A DNA stretch of 26,831 nucleotides from the NCBI GenBank assembly GCA_035512795.1, contig DATKDF010000220.1, forward strand, positions 1 to 26,831. Direction: 5' to 3'. The stretch is from DATKDF01 sp035512795. Its GTDB lineage: Bacteria; Acidobacteriota; Vicinamibacteria; Vicinamibacterales; SCN-69-37. Made by a program: the position numbers and the translations under genes. Below the pieces are notes generated by a model that was not told the DNA's origin, did no database searches, and saw nothing but the letters and a program-made list of their open reading frames with translations. Position 1 is the first letter of the stretch; the number at the start of each line of letters is the position of its first letter. Of the stretch, positions 6,599 through 14,104 are shown piece after piece.

Positions 6599-6835
6599 TC
6601 AGGTCCTCGGCGCCAGGACGAGGCGCTCGCTCGGACGCCCGCCCGTCAGCCACCGCCAGGCGACGACGGCCGTCGCCAGCCAGAGCAGCAGCGCGGCCGG
6701 CCACAGCTGCGTGTTGTACGTCCCGGTCGCCACGCCATCAGTCTCCCCATCGTACGCGAGGAGGTCGCCCGACTGGCAGTCCAGCTCGCGGTTTGACAGG
6801 TCCCATAGGCATAGATAAGCTAGGCCTACCTGCAC
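6599..6835 (-). CDS. Possible small single-helix membrane protein or gene remnant
   Basis: The 285-base gap between the GNAT gene and padR contains a minus-strand frame whose last ~65 codons look coding: GC-rich third positions and a clear helix (LWPAALLLWLATAVVAWRW) followed by a short basic tail. I do not recognise a family. The start is unclear. GTG 6835 would run through the padR promoter with AT-rich third positions, which is unlikely. GTG 6733, nine bases after GGGGAG, would give a 44-residue protein. It may be the 3' remnant of a larger gene cut by the padR unit. Confidence 0.3.
   Translation of the reverse strand: MQVGLAYLCLWDLSNRELDCQSGDLLAYDGETDGVATGTYNTQLWPAALLLWLATAVVAWRWLTGGRPSERLVLAPRT
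6793..6821 (+). promoter_or_regulatory. padR promoter with possible PadR operator
   Basis: A perfect -35 TTGACA (6793-6798) is followed after 17 bases by TAAGCT (6816-6821), a fair -10. Overlapping it are two TAGGC direct repeats (6806-6810, 6821-6825) and the palindrome TAGGCCTA (6821-6828). PadR proteins usually repress their own promoter, so these are the natural operator candidates. The local AT content is far above that of the flanks. The ATG at 6845 has no clear Shine-Dalgarno. Confidence 0.5.
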
Positions 6836-6844
6836 AAGCACGAT

Positions 6845-7156
6845 ATGCCTTCGGGCGCCCTCGTCCTCCTGATCCTGCGCGTGCTTCGCTCCGGGCCTCT
6901 GCATGGTTACGCGATCGCGCAGCGGATCCACACCCTGTCGTCGGATGCGCTCCGCGTGGAGGAGGGGTCGCTCTACCCGGCCCTCCAGAAGATCCTGCTC
7001 AAAGGCTGGGTCACCGCGGCCTGGGGCACGTCGGAGACACACCGCAAGGTCCGCTTCTACACGCTCACACGAAACGGCATGAAGCAGCTCGAAGCGGAGG
7101 CGGCGCAATACGACCGGCAGACCAGGGCCATCCAGACCATCCTGCGGTCCGCGTGA
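6845..7156 (+). CDS. PadR-family transcriptional regulator
   Basis: A 103-residue winged-helix repressor-like protein. The domain fills the chain: LVLLILRVLRSGPLHGYAIAQRI (residues 6-28) is the family's N-terminal helix-turn, LRVEEGSLYPALQKILLKGWV (36-56) is the recognition helix region, and RKVRFYTLTRNGMKQL (67-82) is the wing and its following helix. The C-terminal helix for dimer contact is short, as in the PadR subgroup found next to acidobacterial permeases. The conserved E-G-S-L-Y-P-A-L is intact. Thirteen bases separate its stop from the permease start, so they form one operon. The expected role is repression of its own operon through the sites upstream; the signal it senses is unknown. 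Confidence 0.92.
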   Translation: MPSGALVLLILRVLRSGPLHGYAIAQRIHTLSSDALRVEEGSLYPALQKILLKGWVTAAWGTSETHRKVRFYTLTRNGMKQLEAEAAQYDRQTRAIQTILRSA

Positions 7157-7169
7157 AGGGACAACGCTC

Positions 7170-9668
7170 TTGAGAGAACTCCTGCGCCGCATCCACTACC
7201 TGCTCAATCGCCGGCGCTTCGACGATGAGTTGAAGGAGGAGATGGCCTTTCACCGCGAAATGGCTGACACGCACGGGGGCGTGCCGCTGGGCGATGCGCT
7301 GCGCCTGCGCGAGGACTCCCGCGAAGCCTGGGGTGTCATGTGGCTCGACCGTTTCGGCCAGGATCTGCGGTACGCGTTCCAGGCGATGCGGAGGTCGCCC
7401 GGATTCACCGCGGCCGCGGTCCTCGTGCTCGCCGTCGGCATCGGCGCCACGGTCGCGGCGTTCTCTGCGTTCAATATGGCGGCGCTGCGTCCGCTGCCCG
7501 TCCGCGATCCCGAGACCATCCTGCGGTTTCAGCGGCACGCCCCAGGTCGAACCTCGACCGAGGTGCCCTACCGGGCGGTCGCGTTCTATCGCGAACACGC
7601 ACGCACTCTCTCGGCCGTCCTCGCGCAGACCGCGTCGAGTCTGAGCCTGAAGGGCGCCGAGCGGTCACCGAGCACTTTCTTCGTCACCGCGAACTTCTTC
7701 GACGAACTGGGCGCCCGACCGGGGCATGGGAGGCTCTTCACTGCTGATGACGCGCGGCCTGATGCGCCGCCTGCGGTCGTCCTCGGGCATGGCTTCTGGG
7801 CCAGCCATTTCGGATCGGACCCGTCCGTGGTGGGCACGTCCGCGCACCTGAACGGCAAGGCCGTCACCATCATCGGCGTCGTCGCTCGCGAGTTCTCAGG
7901 TCTGGCCGGCGACGCCCCGGCCTTCTGGGCGCTCGTCGAGCACCACGGATACTTTGTGCACGGGAGCCGGCTGCTCACCGACTTCTCGAGCGGGGTCACG
8001 ATGTGGGGCCGCCTCGGCCCGGGAGCGTCGCCGCAGATGGCCGAGGCCGAACTGGCGGCCCTCGCCGCCGAACTCCGGCGGCAGCATCCCGGGGACATCT
8101 GGGAAGACGAGCGCCTGCTCGGCGAACCCGGCGGCTACGCGCCGCTCACCGGGGCAACGTCGATGTTCGCCCTCGTCGGAGCCCTGGTTCTGCTCATCCT
8201 CGCCGTCGCGTGCGGGAATCTCGGCAGCCTGCTGCTCGCGCGTGGCGCGTCACGCCGGCGGGAGATGGCCCTGCGTAGTGCCATCGGCGCGGGAACCGGC
8301 CGGCTCATCCGCCAGTTGTTCACGGAGAGTCTCGTCCTGGCCGTGATGGGCTGCCTCGGAGGCCTTGCGCTCGGCTCGCTCGTGCTCAAGGGCATCATGG
8401 TCTCGACCGAAGCGCCACCGTGGCTCGATCCCACGCCCGACTGGCGCGTGGTGACGTTCGCCATCGCGATGGGCTTCCTTTCTTCGGTCCTCTTCGGACT
8501 GGCGCCCGCCCTTCAGATCGCGCGTCAAAAGCAGAAGAAGACCGTCGGCCGGACCATGCTGATTGGCGTGCAGGTCGCGTCAAGCTGCGTCCTGCTCATT
8601 GTCGCCGGCCTTCTCGTGCGGGCGGCCGAACGCGCCGCCTCGACCGACCCGGGCTTCGAGTACGAGCACGTGATCGTGGTCGAGCCCTCGCTTTCCGAGC
8701 ATGGCTACACGGCGGCCCGGGCCCGCACCTACATTCAGGACCTGAGTGCACGGCTGCGAGGCATCGCGGGGGTCGAAGACCTCAGTCTCACCTCGACGCC
8801 TCCACTCGGTGACCGGAGGATGACGTCGCCCCGCCAACTCGACGGGCGGGCGCTCGATGTCTACATCCATCAGGTCGATCCTCAGTACCTCACCACGATG
8901 AAGATTCCGCTGCTCCGCGGCCGGAACCTGATTGAGGGTGACGATCGCGGTGTTGTGGTGAGCGAGTCGCTCGCCCGGAGGAACTGGCCGGACCGCGATC
9001 CCCTGGGGCAGCCGTTCAAGACAGGCAACGAGGCGCTCACGGTGGTCGGCATCGCGGGTAACGCGCGGTCACTGGCGCTCGGGGATCCGGACGCGGTGGA
9101 GCTCTATCGGCTGGCCCGCGAGCGCGACCTCACGGAAATGACCGTGGTCGCGCGGACATCCGGTCCGACCGAGGCGCTGGCCCCCGCATTCTCGGCTGCC
9201 GCGAACGGCATCGACCCGAATCTCAGGCCGCGCGTGCACCTCTTGAAAGACCAGTTTCACCAGAACGTCCGCGAGATCGAGCGCGGCGCCCTCGCGGTCA
9301 GCGTGCTCGGCGTGATCGCTCTGGCCGTGGCCTGTCTGGGCGTGCTGGGTCTCGTGGCCTACTCGGTGGCGCAACACACGAAGGAGATCGGCATCCGCAT
9401 GGCCCTGGGCGCCAGGCCCGGTCACATCCTGGCGAGTCTCTCCAGTCAGTTCCGGGGAACGATCATCGGGGGCCTGGTCCTGGGCGTTCTGGGAGCCGCC
9501 GGGCTGGCCCAGCTGTTGCGGCGGGAACTGTACGGCCTGAGCACGATCGATCCGATCGCCTACATCAGCGCCATCATCCTGTTCCTTATCGCGGTCGGCC
9601 TCGCCGCGCTCTGGCCGGCCAGGCGCGCGCTGCGCGTCGATCCGCTTGTCGCCCTTCGCTGCGATTGA
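7170..9668 (+). CDS. ADOP-type MacB/FtsX-like ABC transporter permease
   Basis: An 832-residue membrane permease with the duplicated FtsX/MacB layout in a single chain and no ATPase gene beside it. Residues 1-60 are the extra helical region (ELLRRIHYLLNRRRFDDELK) that marks the acidobacterial duplicated orphan permeases. RSPGFTAAAVLVLAVGIGAT (75-94) begins the first MacB periplasmic-core unit. The first FtsX block of helices lies at about 325-460 (LVLLILAVACGNLGSLLLAR), with a second unit from about 470. The final FtsX block is at about 706-832 (LGVIALAVACLGVLGLVAY, then EIGIRMALGA). The start is TTG 7170 with AAGGGA upstream, right after padR. It probably works with an ATPase encoded elsewhere, in efflux or envelope-stress functions; the substrate is unknown. 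Confidence 0.92.
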   Translation: MRELLRRIHYLLNRRRFDDELKEEMAFHREMADTHGGVPLGDALRLREDSREAWGVMWLDRFGQDLRYAFQAMRRSPGFTAAAVLVLAVGIGATVAAFSAFNMAALRPLPVRDPETILRFQRHAPGRTSTEVPYRAVAFYREHARTLSAVLAQTASSLSLKGAERSPSTFFVTANFFDELGARPGHGRLFTADDARPDAPPAVVLGHGFWASHFGSDPSVVGTSAHLNGKAVTIIGVVAREFSGLAGDAPAFWALVEHHGYFVHGSRLLTDFSSGVTMWGRLGPGASPQMAEAELAALAAELRRQHPGDIWEDERLLGEPGGYAPLTGATSMFALVGALVLLILAVACGNLGSLLLARGASRRREMALRSAIGAGTGRLIRQLFTESLVLAVMGCLGGLALGSLVLKGIMVSTEAPPWLDPTPDWRVVTFAIAMGFLSSVLFGLAPALQIARQKQKKTVGRTMLIGVQVASSCVLLIVAGLLVRAAERAASTDPGFEYEHVIVVEPSLSEHGYTAARARTYIQDLSARLRGIAGVEDLSLTSTPPLGDRRMTSPRQLDGRALDVYIHQVDPQYLTTMKIPLLRGRNLIEGDDRGVVVSESLARRNWPDRDPLGQPFKTGNEALTVVGIAGNARSLALGDPDAVELYRLARERDLTEMTVVARTSGPTEALAPAFSAAANGIDPNLRPRVHLLKDQFHQNVREIERGALAVSVLGVIALAVACLGVLGLVAYSVAQHTKEIGIRMALGARPGHILASLSSQFRGTIIGGLVLGVLGAAGLAQLLRRELYGLSTIDPIAYISAIILFLIAVGLAALWPARRALRVDPLVALRCD

Positions 9669-9721
9669 CGATCGAGCCCTGTTGCTGCTCGTCCGCATCG
9701 CCGGCTGGCCCGATTCCTGAA

Positions 9722-9994
9722 CTACTTGTACATCGAACCCAGGACTGCGCCGGCGTCCGCGTCTTCAAGGACGGGCGTCGTCTCGAGAGGCAGGAACTCT
9801 GACCACTCGGCGATCCAGGCGTAGAGCGCCTTGGCGTCCGTCGTTTCGACCACGGCGCAGCCCTTGCCGCTCATGCCGTGCCAACGGCCGAGAAGCGTCA
9901 CGCCCGCGGGAGGCAGACCGCCGGCCTCGAGAAATCGCGCGACCGCCGGGCGAAATGTTGATGCCGGAAGAGACCACTGAACAAGGAACTTCAT
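9722..9994 (-). CDS. DUF3303-family small protein
   Basis: A 90-residue cytoplasmic protein of the DUF3303 group, function unknown. It shows the ordered family pattern: MKFLVQWSLPASTFRPAVAR at the start, the GVTLLGRWHGMSGKGCAVVE centre with the conserved G-R-W-H, then an Ala-rich helix with two Trp (YAWIAEWSEF) and the TPVLEDADAGAVL end. The fold is probably a small ferredoxin-like alpha/beta barrel monomer that dimerises, as in related DUFs; that is inference. ATG 9994 is preferred over upstream in-frame starts because AGGAGG (10005-10010) stands 10 bases before it and the family begins at this Met. It lies 66 bases after the dehydrogenase and may share its transcript. Confidence 0.85.
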   Translation of the reverse strand: MKFLVQWSLPASTFRPAVARFLEAGGLPPAGVTLLGRWHGMSGKGCAVVETTDAKALYAWIAEWSEFLPLETTPVLEDADAGAVLGSMYK

Positions 9995-10060
9995 GTCTTT
10001 GAATCCTCCTGGCCGGCAGTATACAGCCAATGGATGGGAGCTACGGGCGCCCGCGGGCCT

Positions 10061-11158
10061 TCACGCCACTCGCGGATCCACGAGCGCCTTCGGCAGCGTG
10101 AGCGCCTCGGCCTCGGCCAGCGCCTCGTTGAGCTGGCCGAGGCCGAACGTCTTCGCCCCGATCTCGTGCCACGGCACTTCGTGCCCGTAGCGCTCCAGCA
10201 GACGCAGTGCTCGCAGAAAGTGCCCGACCTCGCTGCCCCAGCACCCGCGAATGTCGAGGTGCTTGCGGTTGATGTCCTCGTGCGCGTTGATGGTGCTGTC
10301 GCCGGCGTTCGTGTAATGGCCGGCAATCACGTACGCGCCGCCGTTACGCGCCAGGCGCACGCCCTCCTCGAACGCGCGCGCGCTGCCGGCGGCTTCGACG
10401 ACGACGTCCGCGCCGAGCCCGCCGGTGAACGACAGCACCCACTCGCGCCGCTCCTCCGGCGTCGTCCCCTGGAGCGGAATGGCGTGGTCGGCGCCCATGC
10501 GCCTGGCCAGTTCGAGCCGGCTGGCTGGCGCGCCGATGATGATGACCTGTCCGGCGCCGGCCCGCCGCGCGAGCGCCGCCGTGCTCATCCCGACGGCACC
10601 GGCGCCCTGCACGACCACCGTGTCGCCCATCGCGATCCGCGCGCGCTCGATGATGTGGACCGAAGTCAGCAGCCCGCAGCCGCCGCCGATGTACGCCTCG
10701 AAGCTCACCGCATCGGGCAGCTTCGCGACGATGACCCCAGGCTCGAGATAGACCTTCTGGCTCCACCCGCCGAAAAGCCCTTCGGATGCCGGATCGGTGA
10801 TCCCGTAGACGCGCCGCGACGGACACCGCGTCGGCGTCCGGTGCGCCGTGCACGCGAGGCACCGGCCGCACGTCCGGTGCACGTCGAAGAACGCGACCCG
10901 ATCGCCCTCGGCGAGCGGCCGGCCCTCGACGTCCACGAGCGACCCGCGCACCTTGTCGAGCGTGCCGGTCGTCACGTGCCCGGGAATGATCGGATACGGC
11001 ACGCCCGACAAGCGGCCGTGCCACAGGTGGACGTCGGTGCCACACACTTCCGAGAACGCCGTCAGCAGCAGCGCGCCGCCCGCCGGCAGATCGGGTTCGG
11101 GAAACTCTCGAATCTCCACCGGCACGCGTGGCGCCGGCATGACGGCCGCAAGAATCAT
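10061..11158 (-). CDS. Zinc-dependent medium-chain alcohol dehydrogenase-like protein
   Basis: A 365-residue NAD(P)-dependent dehydrogenase of the MDR superfamily. VCGTDVHLWHG carries the catalytic-zinc Cys39. PIIPGHV carries His61, but the following residue, usually Glu in the G-H-E motif, is Val62. The structural zinc loop has Cys97, Cys100, Cys103 and Cys112. The Rossmann motif QGAGAVGMS lies at about 187-195, followed by the IIIGAPASRLELARRMGA strand-helix. ATG 11158 is chosen because the catalytic domain begins right there; upstream frame is open but runs back into the divergent amidase. A -10 box lies 6 bases before that ATG. The substrate is not evident; related proteins include threonine and sugar-alcohol dehydrogenases. 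Confidence 0.87.
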   Translation of the reverse strand: MILAAVMPAPRVPVEIREFPEPDLPAGGALLLTAFSEVCGTDVHLWHGRLSGVPYPIIPGHVTTGTLDKVRGSLVDVEGRPLAEGDRVAFFDVHRTCGRCLACTAHRTPTRCPSRRVYGITDPASEGLFGGWSQKVYLEPGVIVAKLPDAVSFEAYIGGGCGLLTSVHIIERARIAMGDTVVVQGAGAVGMSTAALARRAGAGQVIIIGAPASRLELARRMGADHAIPLQGTTPEERREWVLSFTGGLGADVVVEAAGSARAFEEGVRLARNGGAYVIAGHYTNAGDSTINAHEDINRKHLDIRGCWGSEVGHFLRALRLLERYGHEVPWHEIGAKTFGLGQLNEALAEAEALTLPKALVDPRVA

Positions 11159-11164
11159 GGTGTC

Positions 11165-11170
11165 AAGATA
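11165..11170 (-). promoter_or_regulatory. Candidate -10 box TATCTT for the zinc dehydrogenase
   Basis: Minus-strand TATCTT stands exactly 6 bases (gacacc) before the ATG at 11158, predicting a transcript that begins at the start codon. No strong -35 or Shine-Dalgarno is seen. It is one half of a divergent pair with the amidase promoter. Confidence 0.45.
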
Positions 11171-11198
11171 CCAAGACACCGTGGCTCCGGGTGAGCCT

Positions 11199-11226
11199 TT
11201 GGGCCCCGGACGCAGCCCGTTATAGT
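11199..11226 (+). promoter_or_regulatory. Amidase operon promoter (TTGGGC-16-TATAGT)
   Basis: TTGGGC (11199-11204), a 16-base spacer and TATAGT (11221-11226) give a good promoter match. The ATG at 11233 follows 6 bases later, so the mRNA should be leaderless. No Shine-Dalgarno precedes this start. Confidence 0.5.
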
Positions 11227-11232
11227 GCTGCG

Positions 11233-12582
11233 ATGAACATCGTCGAAGCCGCCGAGTCGCTGCGGGCAGGCCGCCTCTCCTCCCGCGCACTCATCGAGGC
11301 GGCGCTCACGGCCCACAGCATCCACGGACCGCACACCAACGCGTTCATCCGCCTCGACGCCGACCGTGCGCGCGCCCGGGCCGACGCGGCCGACGTCGAG
11401 CTCCGGGCCGGCCGCGACCGCGGGCCGCTCCACGGCATTCCGATTTCGCTCAAGGATCTCATCGACGAAGCCGGCTTCATCACGACCGCGGCCTCGCGCG
11501 TGCTCGAAGCCAACCTGGCCACGACCGACGCCACCATCGTCACGCGGCTCCGCGAGGCTGGCGCCATCAGCATCGGCAAGACGAACCTGCACGAGTTCGC
11601 GCTCGGCACGACCTCCGACGACTCGGCCTACGGCCCGGTCCGGCATCCGGGGGACACGGGCCGGCTGGCCGGCGGCTCGAGCGGCGGATCGGCGGCGGCC
11701 GTGGCCACCGGCATGGGCCTCGCCTCGATCGGCACCGACACGGGCGGCTCGATCCGCATCCCGGCCGCCTGCTGCGGCGTCGTGGGCCTGAAGCCCTCGA
11801 CCGGCGACGTGCCGCTCGACGGCATCGTCCCGCTCAGCTCGACGCTGGATCATGCCGGCCCGCTCGCGACGACCGTGCAGGACGCGGCCTGGCTCTGGGC
11901 CGTGCTGGCGGGCCGGACGCCCGATCTGGTCGAGCCGGTCTCGCTCGCCGGCCTCCGGTTGACGCGGCTCGTCGGCTACTTCGAGGAGCTCGTGATGCCC
12001 GAGGTGCGCGAGCCGTACGAAGCCGCCCTCGCGAAGCTCTCGGACGAGGGCGCCGTCGTCACCTCGCTCGACCTTCCTCTGACGGACGGCATCGCACAGG
12101 CGTACCTGGACATCGTCCTGCCCGAGGCGGCGCACTGGCACGCGCTCTACCTCGACACGCGCGCCGACCGCTACTCGCCGATCGTCGGGCCGCGCATCCG
12201 AAGCGGACGGGAGGTCACCTCGTCGGCCACGGCCGCCGCGCGCGCGTTTCTCCGCGCGCTCCGCGGCGTCGTCGACCAGGCGCTGGCGACGGCCGACGCG
12301 CTCGTCCTGCCGACGCTGCCCATCGTCGCGCCACCGGTCGGCGCCACCGACATCGCCACGCCGGGCACAGGCCAGCCGGTGCCCGTCCGAATGGCCATGC
12401 TCCGGCACACCCAGCCGTTCAGCATGACGGGCCACCCGGCGATCAGCCTGCCAATCGCGACGACGCGGCTGCCGGTCGGGCTCCAGATCGTCGGGCCGTG
12501 GCGGCAGACGGCCCGGCTCTTGGCGATCGCCGCCGCTTCGGAGAAGATCGTCGGGCCGGCGCCGGATGCCGGCCGGAGGTGA
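11233..12582 (+). CDS. Amidase signature family hydrolase (GatA-like)
   Basis: An amidase-signature enzyme that hydrolyses or transfers an amide through a Ser-cisSer-Lys triad. In the 449 residues the Lys is K74 in GIPISLKDLID. The cis-Ser is S149 in AGGSSGGSAAA and the nucleophile is S173 in GTDTGGSIRIPAA. Spacings of 75 and 24 residues match GatA. GVVGLKPSTG and the SMTGHPAISLP C-terminal element are also in place. Without gatC/gatB neighbours and with a rhodanese and hydrolase downstream, a catabolic amidase is more likely than the tRNA amidotransferase subunit. ATG 11233 is chosen because the family begins there and a promoter -10 lies 6 bases upstream. Its TGA is two bases before the rhodanese GTG. 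Confidence 0.9.
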   Translation: MNIVEAAESLRAGRLSSRALIEAALTAHSIHGPHTNAFIRLDADRARARADAADVELRAGRDRGPLHGIPISLKDLIDEAGFITTAASRVLEANLATTDATIVTRLREAGAISIGKTNLHEFALGTTSDDSAYGPVRHPGDTGRLAGGSSGGSAAAVATGMGLASIGTDTGGSIRIPAACCGVVGLKPSTGDVPLDGIVPLSSTLDHAGPLATTVQDAAWLWAVLAGRTPDLVEPVSLAGLRLTRLVGYFEELVMPEVREPYEAALAKLSDEGAVVTSLDLPLTDGIAQAYLDIVLPEAAHWHALYLDTRADRYSPIVGPRIRSGREVTSSATAAARAFLRALRGVVDQALATADALVLPTLPIVAPPVGATDIATPGTGQPVPVRMAMLRHTQPFSMTGHPAISLPIATTRLPVGLQIVGPWRQTARLLAIAAASEKIVGPAPDAGRR

Positions 12583-12584
12583 GT

Positions 12585-13031
12585 GTGGTCAAGCACGTGT
12601 CGGTGACCGAAGCGCGTGAGTTGCAGGAGCAGGGACACGTGTACGTCGATGTCCGCTCATCCGAGGAGTACGCCTTCGGGCATCCGGAAGGCGCATTCAA
12701 CGTGCCGCTGCTCGATCGCGATCCGGTCACCGGACAGATGGCACCCAATCCCGACTTCGTGCGGGTCATGCAGGCCGCGTTTCCGCCGGAGACGAAGCTC
12801 CTCATCGGCTGCCAGGTGGGCGGCCGGTCGTCGCGGGCGGCGCACATGCTCGCAAGCTTCGGTTTTGGCGACGTCAGCAACGTGCGCGGCGGGTTCGGCG
12901 GCATGCGCGACCAGATGAGTGGGCGCGTCGTCGACCCCGGCTGGCACGAAAGCGGGCTGCCGGTCGAGGAGGGCCAGCCCGCCCAGCGGCGCTACGAGAC
13001 ACTCGTCGAGAAGGCCGACGGACCGGCGTGA
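12585..13031 (+). CDS. Rhodanese-like sulfurtransferase domain protein
   Basis: A single-domain rhodanese of 148 residues that can carry sulfur as a persulfide on its active-site Cys. VYVDVRSSEEYAFGHPEGAFNVPL (19-42, given as its strand, D-V-R turn and H-P-x-G-A motif) is the standard first half. The active loop is CQVGGRS at 76-82, with Cys76 as the sulfur acceptor. RGGFGGMRDQ closes the fold. A 30-residue tail after it (VDPGWHESGLPV and on) is typical of the subgroup that ends in a G-W-x-x-x-G-L-P motif. The GTG at 12585 is preferred over GTG 12579 because GGAGG (12575-12579) is spaced correctly from it. Its TGA overlaps the GTG of the next gene. The operon link with amidase and hydrolase is of unknown meaning. 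Confidence 0.88.
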   Translation: MVKHVSVTEARELQEQGHVYVDVRSSEEYAFGHPEGAFNVPLLDRDPVTGQMAPNPDFVRVMQAAFPPETKLLIGCQVGGRSSRAAHMLASFGFGDVSNVRGGFGGMRDQMSGRVVDPGWHESGLPVEEGQPAQRRYETLVEKADGPA

Positions 13032-14044
13032 TCGGCCGGGCGTTCGACCGATGGGAGCGGAGCCTCGCATCGGTCGATACCAATCGCGTCGCCCGCCCGT
13101 TCGAATGGGGCCTCGACTGGGTTGCGCTCGGGCCTGACGACGAGGCGCCACTCGCCAGGCTCACGGGCTGGGCCGACGCGACGGTTCGCGCAAGCGACGC
13201 GTTCTTCAGGGAAACGGCCGACCCGGGATTCGACCGGCAGGGCGAGTCCGTGCGCTTCGCCAGCGCGCTCCAGACGCCCTATCCCGAGAACAACACCGTC
13301 ACGATTCGCGTCTTCGAGCCGGCGCCGAAGGACGCGGCGGGCAAGCCCCGCCGCGCCGTGGTCGTGCTGCCGCAGTGGAACGCCGACCGCGAAGGGCACG
13401 TCGGTCTCTGCCGGCTCTTCGCGAAGTTCGGCCTGACGGCCGCGCGCCTGAGCCTGCCCTACCACGACGAACGCCGCCCGCCGGCGCTCGAACGGTCCGA
13501 ATACATCGTCAGCTCGAACGTCGGACGGACGCTCCACGCCAACCGGCAGGCCGTGCTCGACGCGCGCCGCGCCGTCGACTGGCTCGAGGCGCAGGGCTAC
13601 GAGCGCATCGGCATCATGGGCACGAGCCTCGGCTCGTGCCTCGCGATGCTGACGATGGCGCACGACCCGCGCATCGTGGCCGGCGCGTTCAACCACGTGT
13701 CGCCGTACTTTGCCGACGTCGTCTGGCGCGGCATCTCGACCTCACACGTCCGCGACGGCCTCGAGGGCCACGTCACGCTCGACGAGATTCGCGCCTGCTG
13801 GATGCCGATCAGCCCGTGGCCATTCATCGACCGCATCAAGGGCCGGCCGGCGCTGCTCGTCTACGCGCTCTGGGACCTGACGTTTCCGGTCGATCTGTCG
13901 CGGATGTTCATCGCCGAGTTCCGGCGCCGCGGCGTCCCGCACGAGACCGCCATCCTGCCGTGCGGCCACTACACGACCGGCAGGGCGCCCTTCAAGTTCC
14001 TGGATGGCTACTACCTCACCAGGTTCCTGGCAACAAGACTCTGA
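13028..14044 (+). CDS. Alpha/beta hydrolase family protein
   Basis: A 338-residue cytoplasmic hydrolase of the alpha/beta fold; the substrate is unknown. Residues 1-85 are a family-specific N-terminal region. The core starts with VTIRVFEP and RRAVVVLPQWNAD (109-120), the oxyanion strand. The nucleophile elbow is GTSLGS with Ser200. The acid is probably Asp283 in ALWDLTFP, and the His is His314 in PCGHYTTG near the C-terminus. All three are in the right order. GTG 13028 overlaps the rhodanese stop (GTGA), so they are coupled. No signal peptide is seen. The operon ends here; 31 bases after its stop the IS630 element begins. Could be an esterase, dienelactone-type hydrolase or amide hydrolase. 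Confidence 0.88.
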   Translation: MIGRAFDRWERSLASVDTNRVARPFEWGLDWVALGPDDEAPLARLTGWADATVRASDAFFRETADPGFDRQGESVRFASALQTPYPENNTVTIRVFEPAPKDAAGKPRRAVVVLPQWNADREGHVGLCRLFAKFGLTAARLSLPYHDERRPPALERSEYIVSSNVGRTLHANRQAVLDARRAVDWLEAQGYERIGIMGTSLGSCLAMLTMAHDPRIVAGAFNHVSPYFADVVWRGISTSHVRDGLEGHVTLDEIRACWMPISPWPFIDRIKGRPALLVYALWDLTFPVDLSRMFIAEFRRRGVPHETAILPCGHYTTGRAPFKFLDGYYLTRFLATRL

Positions 14045-14104
14045 ATCGAAACGTACGTTGGGCGCCCTGCAACTAGTGGACCGTACGGTCGATTTGTACA
14101 GTAG

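Noticed and set aside
6593..6606. CCGGTGTC...GGTCC similarity between 6593-6606 and the minus strand of 15421-15443 (possible REP-type element)
   Set aside because: Only about a dozen bases agree, with different spacing, and no transposase of the REP type is present.
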